From assembly GCA_964607835.1 (NCBI GenBank), contig CAZSLL010000003.1:17682-81681 (forward strand): a DNA stretch of 64,000 nt. The letters run 5' to 3'. Of the stretch, positions 39,153-46,796 are shown one piece after another. Numbering within the stretch: the first letter of the stretch is position 1; the number at the start of each line of letters is the position of its first letter. This DNA comes from DAOVFN01 sp964607835. Its GTDB lineage: Archaea; Aenigmatarchaeota; Aenigmatarchaeia; QMZP01. Position numbers and translations under genes: made by a program. The notes beneath the pieces are model-generated. The model saw only the letters and a list, made by a program, of their open reading frames with translations. It ran no database searches and had not been told where the DNA came from.

Positions 39153-39956
39153 CTACAAATATACCTCAATCGCCGCACCCAGCAGAATCAGGCACACTGC
39201 AAGCACTAACACCTTGAGGGCGTCAAATGCTATGATTTTCAGGACCTTCCTGTTCTGCTTCCTGAGCATGGCCGCTGAGAGGATTCCTCCCGCCAGGCCC
39301 GCTGCCACGTACCCGCCAATCTCGGGTATGCCGTGGGGAAGGAAGAACAGCCCCCACCAGGGAACCTCCAGAACGTGCCTTGAGAGCATCCTTATGTAAA
39401 CCCCTAGTATGGAGGCATTCCAGGCTATTATGAACACAGCCCCTGCCCCGAAGAATAGGGAGAACAGGAAGGAGAACACCATGACCTGGAGGTTGTTGAT
39501 TAGTATCATCATGAAGCTCAGGTAGCTCCCCTGTGTCAGCGCTCCTGACACTCCGTGGATGGAGTTGATTTTCGCGGTCTGGACCTGGAAGAAGTCCGAG
39601 GGCATGGCGAATGCCCACACAGCGAAGGCCACGCTCAGGCCTGCGAAAAAGAACAGCGACATCATTATGTAGTTGCCGTGCTTGTCCCAGAACGTGCCCC
39701 TGTGGTACTTGAGTATGGCCAGCTCCTCGAGCTCCTCATCCCTCTTTATGAACATGGTCATGTAGTAGGCAGATGGGATTATGATGAAGAGAACAGAGAA
39801 TATGCCCGAGAGGTTGAACCACACCCCTCCAAGGGCTACCCTGTACGCTATCTGGGCGCTTATGAGTATGGCCACGCTGGCCAGCACCACAGCCCACACG
39901 AACATGAGCCAGGGCTTCTTCTCGACCTCCTCGTAGGAGAGAATAGACTCGAACAC
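39153..39956 (-). CDS. SpoIIM/DUF95-like integral membrane protein
   Basis: 267 residues, about six helices. The hallmark NNLQVMVFSFLFSLFFGAGA and the later LFFLPHGIPEIGGYVAAGLA (P-H-G-I-x-E motif) identify the stage II sporulation protein M family, which in archaea has no sporulation role. TATA-like CTATATAAC is at about 39984-39992. Function unknown. Confidence 0.85.
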   Translation of the reverse strand: MFESILSYEEVEKKPWLMFVWAVVLASVAILISAQIAYRVALGGVWFNLSGIFSVLFIIIPSAYYMTMFIKRDEELEELAILKYHRGTFWDKHGNYIMMSLFFFAGLSVAFAVWAFAMPSDFFQVQTAKINSIHGVSGALTQGSYLSFMMILINNLQVMVFSFLFSLFFGAGAVFIIAWNASILGVYIRMLSRHVLEVPWWGLFFLPHGIPEIGGYVAAGLAGGILSAAMLRKQNRKVLKIIAFDALKVLVLAVCLILLGAAIEVYL

Positions 39957-40142
39957 TCATCTACCACCCTTCAAACGCAACGCCTATGTTATATAGTATG
40001 CCCCAGCACGGATAAATAGGTTTCCGGCCTCTCCAGGCCTTCCCAAGGTTGGTTTATTTAAGCGTGTTTTCACATAAACTATTAGAAAGGCACTGCACGG
40101 CTTCTGTGCGGACTGCACATCAAACAGGCAAGGCGGAGCGAA

Positions 40143-42722
40143 ATGGCGCGGCTCGAGAAGATAGTGGTACAGGGGTTCAAGTCCTTCAAGAGGAAGTCAT
40201 CGATTCCCTTTCCCACCGGTTTCTCTGTGATAACAGGCCCCAACGGCGCCGGAAAGTCCAACGTGGGAGACGCCATCGCCTTTGTCCTGGGCAAGTCCTC
40301 CAGCAAGTCCCTGAGGGCCAAGAAGGCCAAGGACCTGGTTTTCCACGGAAGCCAGAAGAAGGGCGGGGCAGACCACGCCAAGGTTGCCCTTTACTTTGAC
40401 AACTCAGAGAAGACCCTTCCTGTTGACGAGACCATGGTGTCCATAAGCAGGAGAATCAACAAGAAGGGGGTCTCCACCTACCGGATGAACGGAAGGGTGG
40501 TAACCAGGCAGCAGATAGTTGACATGTTCTCGCTGGCCGGGGTGTCAGCTGACGGCCACAACATAATCCAGCAGGGAGACGTCACCAAGATAGTGGAGAT
40601 GGACCCTGAGCAGAGGAGGCAGATAATAGACGAGATATCGGGAATCTCGGAGTTCGATGAGAAGAAGCACAAAGCCGAGAAGGAGCTCGCCAGGATAGAG
40701 GAGCGGGTGAGGGAAGCCGAGATACTCATAAACGAGAAGGCCTCCATCATGGAGAAGGTCAAGGCAGAGAGGGATGCTGCCATGAGGTACAGGGAGCTTG
40801 AGTCCGAGCTCAACCGGGTGCGCTCCGCAATAATATGGAAGGACTACTCCGGCGCCATGAAGAGCATGGAGACCATTGACCAGGAGCTCGGGGAGAAGGA
40901 GGCTGAGCTCGGGAAGCTCGAGGCAAAGATTAAGGAGTATGATGATGTGCTGGCCGAGAAGGAGGGCAAGCTCGAGGAGCTCACCAAGAGCGTGCTCAAG
41001 GCCTCCAGCCAGATAGACGTTACCAGGAAGATAGAGAAGCTCAGGGGAGAGATTGAGAGGAAGCGCGACAGGGTTGACTCCAACCTCAGGGAGATAGAGC
41101 GCCTGGAAAGCATAATGGAGAAGATATCCAGCATCTCCTCAGGCAGCAACCCGGCCCTGGACGCTGTCAAGAGCATGCCTGGGGTTCAGGGCTCGCTCTC
41201 AGAGCTCATAATGGTACCCCCGCAATACAAGACCGCTGTGGAGGTGTCAGCCGGGGCTCACCTCAGGGACATTGTGGTTGACTCCACCAACAACGCCGTG
41301 AAGGCGGTCAAGTACCTCAAGACAAACAAGCTGGGCCGAGCCCGTTTCCTGCCCATGGACAAGATACGCGGATTCCCCACAAAGCCCCTTCCCACGGGCG
41401 CAGTGGGATGGCTCTCAGAGCTCATCCAGCATGACCCCATGTATGACAGCATAATCAGTTACGTGTTCTCCACCACCGCGGCCGTGAATGACATAGACCG
41501 GGCCAAAGCCATAGCAAAGAACAACAGGATAAGGATGGTAACCCTGGACGGAGACCTCATGGAGGCCTCCGGCGCCATCACCGGGGGGTATTTCAGGAAG
41601 AAGAGCAAGGCAGACCCTGAGGTGGGCAGGTACCAGGAGGAGAAGAAGCGGATGAAGGCCGAGAATGACAGCCTCCAGGCCGAGCTCAAGAGCATGAACA
41701 TGGACCTGGAGATTCTGGCTGAGAAGGAGAAGAGGACCAAGACCACTGACCTGGAGAGGGAGAGGGTAAAGCTCGACGAGGCCCTCAAGGAGACCAGGGA
41801 GAAGAGGAAGGAGGCGTACGAGAAGAGGCTCATACTCCAGCAGGAAGTGGGAAAGGCCAACATAAACAAGGCCAGGCTCGAGGCCAGGTTCGAGAACCTC
41901 AAGGTCCAGTGGGAAGAGAAGGCCAGGAACGAGGACCCTGAAAAAGAGCCCGGCGACCAGGAATCCGGAAAGGCAAGGGAGAGCAGGACCGAGGAATCCG
42001 GGAAGAAGGAAAAGCCCGGAAGGGAAAGGGTCCCCAAGGAGCTTGAGGAGCACGTAAAGCTCGGCATGCCCAGGCTCAAGGACATAGAGAAGCAGACCAT
42101 AATCGAGATGCAGAACCTGGGGCCAATAAACCTCAAATCAGTTGATGATTTCGAGTCCATGAGGACAGAGTTCGAGGACTTCAGGGAGAAGGTTGACAAG
42201 ATAATAGAGGAGAAGGAGAAGATAATCCAGACAGTCTCCAAGATAGAGGAGAAGAGACTCGAGGCGTTCAACAAGTGCCTGGGTGACGTGGCCAGGCACT
42301 TCAAGAAGGTGTACAGCGAGCTCGTTGGCGGGGAGGCCGAGCTCGTGCTCGACGACCCCAGCGATCTGGAGTCAGGCCTCATGATAAAGGCCCAGCCCCC
42401 TGGAAAGAAGCTCCTGAACATAGACAGCATGTCAGGAGGGGAGAAAACCCTCACGGCTTTCACGTTCCTGTTCGCCATACAGAGGCACAGGCCAAGCCCC
42501 TTCTACATCCTGGATGAAGCCGACGCCGCCCTTGACAAGAGCAACACCAAGAAGGTCTCTGAGCTCATAAAGAAGCAGGCCCAGATGGCCCAGTTCATTG
42601 TCATCTCCCACAACGACGCCCTTGTGAGCGAGGCAGACCAGGTGTACGGGGTGTCCATGGAGGACGGCGAGTCCAAGATAATGGGCATTGAACTCCCCAA
42701 GAACAAACAGAAGAACAACTGA
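40143..42722 (+). CDS. smc: SMC chromosome-condensation ATPase with short coiled-coil arms
   Basis: 859 residues, against about 1150-1200 for ordinary SMC. Walker A ITGPNGAGKSNVGDAIAFVL (residues ~31-50); hinge at ~334-485, with VQGSLSELIMVPPQYKTAVE and EASGAITGGYFRKKS; signature LNIDSMSGGEKTLTAF (~760) and Walker B FYILDEADAALDKSN (~787). All functional sites are present, so it is not truncated. The arms are only about 155 residues each, and the returning arm carries a Glu/Lys/Gly-rich insert at ~596-640. ScpA/ScpB are not adjacent. TATA-like GGTTTATTTAAG at 40050-40061 lies some 80 bases before the ATG. Confidence 0.95.
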   Translation: MARLEKIVVQGFKSFKRKSSIPFPTGFSVITGPNGAGKSNVGDAIAFVLGKSSSKSLRAKKAKDLVFHGSQKKGGADHAKVALYFDNSEKTLPVDETMVSISRRINKKGVSTYRMNGRVVTRQQIVDMFSLAGVSADGHNIIQQGDVTKIVEMDPEQRRQIIDEISGISEFDEKKHKAEKELARIEERVREAEILINEKASIMEKVKAERDAAMRYRELESELNRVRSAIIWKDYSGAMKSMETIDQELGEKEAELGKLEAKIKEYDDVLAEKEGKLEELTKSVLKASSQIDVTRKIEKLRGEIERKRDRVDSNLREIERLESIMEKISSISSGSNPALDAVKSMPGVQGSLSELIMVPPQYKTAVEVSAGAHLRDIVVDSTNNAVKAVKYLKTNKLGRARFLPMDKIRGFPTKPLPTGAVGWLSELIQHDPMYDSIISYVFSTTAAVNDIDRAKAIAKNNRIRMVTLDGDLMEASGAITGGYFRKKSKADPEVGRYQEEKKRMKAENDSLQAELKSMNMDLEILAEKEKRTKTTDLERERVKLDEALKETREKRKEAYEKRLILQQEVGKANINKARLEARFENLKVQWEEKARNEDPEKEPGDQESGKARESRTEESGKKEKPGRERVPKELEEHVKLGMPRLKDIEKQTIIEMQNLGPINLKSVDDFESMRTEFEDFREKVDKIIEEKEKIIQTVSKIEEKRLEAFNKCLGDVARHFKKVYSELVGGEAELVLDDPSDLESGLMIKAQPPGKKLLNIDSMSGGEKTLTAFTFLFAIQRHRPSPFYILDEADAALDKSNTKKVSELIKKQAQMAQFIVISHNDALVSEADQVYGVSMEDGESKIMGIELPKNKQKNN

Positions 42723-42751
42723 TTTTATTCCTTTTCCTGCAAGATTCTCTC

Positions 42752-43099
42752 ATGGCCAGCAGATTCATCTACACCAGGAAATGCATGGGCCCCCTCATGA
42801 GGGACCTTGCCGGAATAGGCGAGCTTGGCGGAATCCAGAGTGGCATACAGGCCGAGCTCAGGAACCACATCTATGTCATGGTAAAGGAGGTGACTGATAG
42901 CGACCCGCATGCAAGGGGCGCCAGCTCAATGGTTCATTTCCAGGACTTCCATGCCAACCGTGACAGCCATGATACGGACATGTTCTGCCTTGATGGCTGG
43001 AGGCTCTACAGGGATATTATTGGTGCAGCAAGCCCTTCAGCAGTATGGAACAGCACACACCAGAGCTATGTCAGGGACCCTCTCAGTGGAACGGGCTGA
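42752..43099 (+). CDS. hypothetical soluble protein after smc
   Basis: 115 residues with several His and Asp (HFQDFHANRDSHDTDMFCLD) that could bind metal. It starts 29 bases after the smc stop on the same strand, with no clear RBS. Converges on the membrane protein at 43101. No family recognised. Confidence 0.55.
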   Translation: MASRFIYTRKCMGPLMRDLAGIGELGGIQSGIQAELRNHIYVMVKEVTDSDPHARGASSMVHFQDFHANRDSHDTDMFCLDGWRLYRDIIGAASPSAVWNSTHQSYVRDPLSGTG

Positions 43100-43100
43100 G

Positions 43101-43478
43101 TCACTTCCTCTTTAGCTCTTTGAGTTTGACCTCGAGCTCGGTGAGCTCTGACTCGTACCTTTGGGTAAGGTGCCTGTATGACTCCTCGTCAAGCTTCTTC
43201 TTGAGGTACTTGTTCTTGAGTTCCTTCTGGATTTCCCTGATTTCCTCTATCCTCTTCTCCATGGTTGTGGCAAGATGGGAGCCCACCTTCTTGATGCCCG
43301 CGAAAACCATGAGAAAGGCCATTGAAAGTCCCAGATAGAGGACTATGTACCCCACTGCGGCGAGCATTCCTGCGTAGGCCCCTGAAACCCTTGTGAAGAA
43401 GAAAGCGAGGGCAAAGGTCACGCCCGATATTATGAAGCATGCCGCCCAGATGACCTGGAGCTTTTGCTCGCTGTCCAT
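43101..43478 (-). CDS. membrane protein with C-terminal coiled coil
   Basis: 125 residues: two helices (VIWAACFIISGVTFALAFFF and GMLAAVGYIVLYLGLSMAFL) followed by a 65-residue charged coiled coil with SHOCT-like KNKYLKKKLDEESYRHLTQR. TATA-like CTATTTAAAAC at about 43500-43510 on the minus strand. Function unknown. Confidence 0.65.
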   Translation of the reverse strand: MDSEQKLQVIWAACFIISGVTFALAFFFTRVSGAYAGMLAAVGYIVLYLGLSMAFLMVFAGIKKVGSHLATTMEKRIEEIREIQKELKNKYLKKKLDEESYRHLTQRYESELTELEVKLKELKRK

Positions 43479-43558
43479 GACATAGATATTCTCCCGGAGT
43501 TTTAAATAGTGCCCTGAGGGGACGAGCTTAAATCCATGCGCATCCAGAATATAGCTTC

Positions 43559-43651
43559 ATGTTCGCAAGGTATTCACCGTTTGGTCCTGATATGGATGTC
43601 TACCTCACATGGGAGGAGATTTCCAGGCATATACCCGAGCTTCTGGAATGA
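43559..43651 (+). CDS. 30-residue leaderless microprotein
   Basis: MFARYSPFGPDMDVYLTWEE then a short helix ending HIPELLE. A TATA-like GAGCTTAAATCC (43524-43535) precedes the ATG by about 25 bases, the same spacing as annotated leaderless genes. Its aromatic composition recalls the candidate at 28775. The promoter spacing is the main support. Confidence 0.45.
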   Translation: MFARYSPFGPDMDVYLTWEEISRHIPELLE

Positions 43652-43671
43652 CAAAGGGATTGTTTCAGGGC

Positions 43672-44136
43672 CTATCCGCTCACAGTGCCTGTCAGTGTCC
43701 CGGTTTCGGTGTGGTTGAGACCCCCGCCCGCGTTGTAGAAAATCTCCACGTTGACTGAGTATGTTGTTCCTGCTGTCTTGCTTCCCAGGTTGAGCCCGCT
43801 CGCTGATGCAGGGTACTGGTACTCCTCGCCCGGGGCCATGCTGAACGAGGTCTCGTTGGTGTCAGTGGCCGTTCCCATTGAAGCGGTCACGCTGTACACT
43901 GTTATGGGGTCAGCCAGCCTGTTGTTGAGTATTATGCTAAGGTCCCCGCTGCTCGTGAGGTCCCAGTCAGTGGGCGTTCCCAGGGTGGTGAACCCGGTGG
44001 GTATCCTTCCGGTGTACGTGGCTGGATTGAATATCCCCAGAGAATATAGCGCAGCAGCCACGATGATGACTATGAGTATGGCCCAGCCGTACGTCATCAG
44101 GTACTCCATCGCAGACTGCGCTTTTTTCCTTGTCAT
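43672..44136 (-). CDS. class III signal-peptide pilin-like protein, paralogue
   Basis: 154 residues. KKAQSAMEYLMTYGWAILIV and the next 35 residues nearly match the protein at 12925, with divergent Thr/Ser-rich outer domains afterwards. TATA-like ATATTAAAGGG at about 44155-44165. It lies 41 bases after the platform protein gene, so one pilus locus is likely. Confidence 0.85.
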   Translation of the reverse strand: MTRKKAQSAMEYLMTYGWAILIVIIVAAALYSLGIFNPATYTGRIPTGFTTLGTPTDWDLTSSGDLSIILNNRLADPITVYSVTASMGTATDTNETSFSMAPGEEYQYPASASGLNLGSKTAGTTYSVNVEIFYNAGGGLNHTETGTLTGTVSG

Positions 44137-44177
44137 TGTTTAATAATTGTCCATTCCCTTTAATATTGTTTTCATGC

Positions 44178-45131
44178 TCAGGAGGGTATGAGCGAGCCGA
44201 ACATTATCTGTATGAGCAGGCCTGAGAGGAAGAAAGCAGCCAGTGCCGCCCCCATCATGATGGGGATGTACTTGATGCCTGCCTTCTCCTTGCCAGAGTC
44301 AATTATGCCTATTATCATGCCCCCGAACACAGTTGTTATGATTATTGCTGCCAGAGAGAACATGAACAGGAAGCCCGGGTCCACGGATATCTCACCGAAC
44401 CTCATCATGGGTATCCTGCTCTGGAACTCTGAGGGTACCTCTGCCACCATGCCCAGTTCGCCAATGGTGGTCACCAGGTAAGAGGAGAGAGCGTACAGCA
44501 CAGGGGCGCCGGCGCACCCCGCGAATCCTATGAATATGCCGTACATGAGTATGTTGGCCTTGACCTCCTTCTTGATGGCCTGCCTTCTCCTTATGTCCAG
44601 GGCGGTCTCCTCGAAGAGGGCCACGAGCTGGCCCCCTGATTTGATGCCCTTTATGACCAGGGATATGGTCCTGTCCAGGGTGTCGGATTTTATGGTCTTG
44701 GGGACCTCGGTGAGGCTCTCCTGCAGGCTCCTCCCGGTCATCATCTCCTTTCCTGCCCTCTTGATGGAGTCTGAGAGCGGGCCGAACTCCTTCCTGGCAG
44801 AGAGAATCATGGCCCTGCTGGGAATGAACCCTGACTTTATGTTGGCTGCCATGAGCTGGAGTGCGTCAGGGAGTATGTTCTCCACGAATTTGCTCCTCTT
44901 CTCCACCGCCAGTATGAGGAATCCGTGGAGGAGAGCGAACATTGCACCGAAGCCTCCAGCAAAGGCCAGAAGAATGGAGCCAGGGAACACGGCAGCTGCC
45001 AGCGCCCCTGCGCCCAGCCCGATGACCATGGCCCTGAGGAAGAACCGCGCAGGGGTCTTCCTGCTCCCTGAGTACATGAGAAGGCTCTCGACCCTCCTTG
45101 AGTATGGCCTTGGCAGGAGCCGGTCTATCAT
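44178..45131 (-). CDS. type II/IV secretion platform protein (TadC/FlaJ-like)
   Basis: 317 residues with T2SSF domains: LPDALQLMAANIKSGFIPSR, EMMTGRSLQESLTEVPKTIK, and several C-terminal helices (LFMFSLAAIIITTVFGGMII). It is the inner-membrane platform of archaeal pili. The secretion ATPase (TadA-like) and prepilin peptidase are not in this window. Promoter CTTATTATTCCGG-type sequence lies just upstream. Confidence 0.88.
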   Translation of the reverse strand: MIDRLLPRPYSRRVESLLMYSGSRKTPARFFLRAMVIGLGAGALAAAVFPGSILLAFAGGFGAMFALLHGFLILAVEKRSKFVENILPDALQLMAANIKSGFIPSRAMILSARKEFGPLSDSIKRAGKEMMTGRSLQESLTEVPKTIKSDTLDRTISLVIKGIKSGGQLVALFEETALDIRRRQAIKKEVKANILMYGIFIGFAGCAGAPVLYALSSYLVTTIGELGMVAEVPSEFQSRIPMMRFGEISVDPGFLFMFSLAAIIITTVFGGMIIGIIDSGKEKAGIKYIPIMMGAALAAFFLSGLLIQIMFGSLIPS

Positions 45132-45286
45132 GTATAATATATTCTCCCTTCCGGAATAATAAGCTTGCCTCCTTCCGGGGGTTAGTGCCCCTTTTTATAT
45201 TTTCCTGGACAAATATTCTACAGATACGTGCTGGCTTGCATTAATTATGGCAAGCCATGCCCGTAACAGTCTATAAGGTGATGTTT

Positions 45287-45592
45287 ATGCAGTGCCCAAA
45301 GTGCAGCGGAGGTACATTCCTTTCTGACGAGGAGCTGGTCAAGGTAATGGAAGGGCCTGAGCCCCACAGGATTCTCATAAAGGCCATGCACACATGCATG
45401 TCCTGCCAGGAGAGGTTCTCCAGGCTGGTGTGGGACGAGCTCGGCCCGCACAGGAGGCACGCTCCCCAGGGCCAGGCGCCCTACCAGCAGCCCCAGCAGC
45501 CATCGCAGCCTAACCCCTACCAGCAGTACCAGCAGCCCCAGCAGCAGCAGAGGCAGGAAGAGCCTGTGGTGGACGGGCTCAAGTTCTTCTAG
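45287..45592 (+). CDS. zinc-ribbon protein with Gln/Pro-rich tail
   Basis: 101 residues from ATG 45287, placed by AAGGTGAT just upstream. CPKCSGGTFLSDEE and CMSCQERFSR form a four-Cys zinc ribbon, followed from residue 60 by a low-complexity tail of Gln and Pro (YQQPQQPSQPNPYQQYQQP). The tail resembles the N-terminal extension of FtsZ in this window. Role unknown. Confidence 0.7.
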   Translation: MQCPKCSGGTFLSDEELVKVMEGPEPHRILIKAMHTCMSCQERFSRLVWDELGPHRRHAPQGQAPYQQPQQPSQPNPYQQYQQPQQQQRQEEPVVDGLKFF

Positions 45593-45614
45593 GGCCTTTC
45601 TTTACGGACGCTTT

Positions 45615-45716
45615 TGCATGTCCCAATATCGTGCCTCGCCAATATCAGAGTGGCGCGAGACACCTCGCATCACTTTGCATTGGTGAGATGCGAAACCCTC
45701 GGGAAAGGAACATGCA
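45615..45716. ncRNA. candidate structured RNA, three-way junction
   Basis: TGCATGT (45615-45621) pairs with ACATGCA (45710-45716). Inside are CTCG-CC/GG-CGAG (about 45634-45659) and CGCATC/GATGCG (45666-45691). The layout suggests a three-way junction of about 100 nt. It fills the 235-base gap between two plus-strand genes. No tRNA features. Confidence 0.4.
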
Positions 45717-45827
45717 CGACTGGCAAACCATTTCAGGATGCCTGGTTCTAAGTCTATACATTGCAGTGTATAAACTTGAGCATCATAACCGAAAGATTTA
45801 TAAATGGTAAGATACATAGTCCTCATT

Positions 45828-46328
45828 ATGTCAGAATCCTTCCTCCAGAGGTATGAGAAGGCAGTCAGGGTGGAAGAGGTCTACGAGCTGGTCAAGGAGG
45901 CTGTCAGGGAGAGCCTCTCAAGGGAGAGGGCAGGGCTCATGCTCGGCCTCTCTGACCTGGGCATATCCGCCCAGGGCTTCATGGGCGGCTACCACCAGAT
46001 GGGCTCCAACGCCATTATCCTGAACAGCTCTGTGCTGAAGAGGATATCGAACGCCAGCCCGGAGAGCCTCAAGCCCTATGCCTTTTCTGTCCTGCTGCAC
46101 GAGTACCTGCACGCCCTGGGGGTGCTTGATGAGGCCAGGACCAGGCTCCTCACCTACAAGATTTGCACTGACCATTTCGGGGATGAGCATGATGTCACCA
46201 GGATGTCCAGGGAATTTGGTAAGGTGGCCGCGAAGCTGGTCACCAGGCTCGGGCCTGAGGAGCCGGGCAACTATGACGTGACATTTGTGGATGGATTCGA
46301 CAGCCAGGAGACCGGGTACATAGGCTAG
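45828..46328 (+). CDS. putative zinc metallopeptidase (HExxH)
   Basis: 166 residues from ATG 45828; TATA-like TTTATAAAT at 45796-45804 lies the right distance upstream. The central SVLLHEYLHALGVLDEARTR contains HEYLH, a zincin HExxH motif, with a downstream acidic residue as possible third ligand. Flanking regions are helical. No signal peptide, so cytosolic. Substrate unknown. Confidence 0.72.
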   Translation: MSESFLQRYEKAVRVEEVYELVKEAVRESLSRERAGLMLGLSDLGISAQGFMGGYHQMGSNAIILNSSVLKRISNASPESLKPYAFSVLLHEYLHALGVLDEARTRLLTYKICTDHFGDEHDVTRMSREFGKVAAKLVTRLGPEEPGNYDVTFVDGFDSQETGYIG

Positions 46329-46370
46329 CTGACTGAACCGCGTCCGGCATCATGGCAGAAGGAGAAGCTC

Positions 46371-46616
46371 ATGAGACGTGACCCCCTCGAGATAATGGAG
46401 GCCATACTGAGGATGCTCGAGAAGGAGAGGGAGGCCATGAGCATAAACGAGATAGCCAAGAGGACCGGGCTCCACAACGTGACCGTCAGGAGATACGTGC
46501 GCATAATGAAGATGGTCAGGGAGGAGCCCATGGAGATAATCAGGACCAGGCACAGCATAATCATAAGGGCTGAGAGGCCAAGGAGGAGGCGCGAAGAGGA
46601 CGATGAAGACTGGTGA
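46371..46616 (+). CDS. small winged-helix DNA-binding protein
   Basis: 81 residues: MSINEIAKRTGLHNVTVRRY is a clear helix-turn-helix, followed by a beta wing (MEIIRTRHSIIIRAE) and an Arg/Asp-rich tail. AAGGAGAAG precedes the ATG and it lies 42 bases after the metallopeptidase, so the two may be co-transcribed. Target unknown. Confidence 0.8.
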   Translation: MRRDPLEIMEAILRMLEKEREAMSINEIAKRTGLHNVTVRRYVRIMKMVREEPMEIIRTRHSIIIRAERPRRRREEDDEDW

Positions 46617-46796
46617 CACACCTGTGACACACCTTTTACAGGAGCCTCCGTTGCGCGGCCTTCACCTATAAGTCAGGGCCGTGAAGGGACAGCATCCGGA
46701 TTCCTCAAAAGGCGTCCGAAAACCTGAAAGTTTCGGAAACAGGCCGGTTATAAAAAAATGCGCGCCCATAGATAAAACCCATAGGGAGTGATGTTC

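Noticed and set aside
41459..42478. 339-residue open frame antisense to smc
   Set aside because: Ser/Phe/Leu-rich shadow of a GAG/AAG-rich coiled coil; no start signals.
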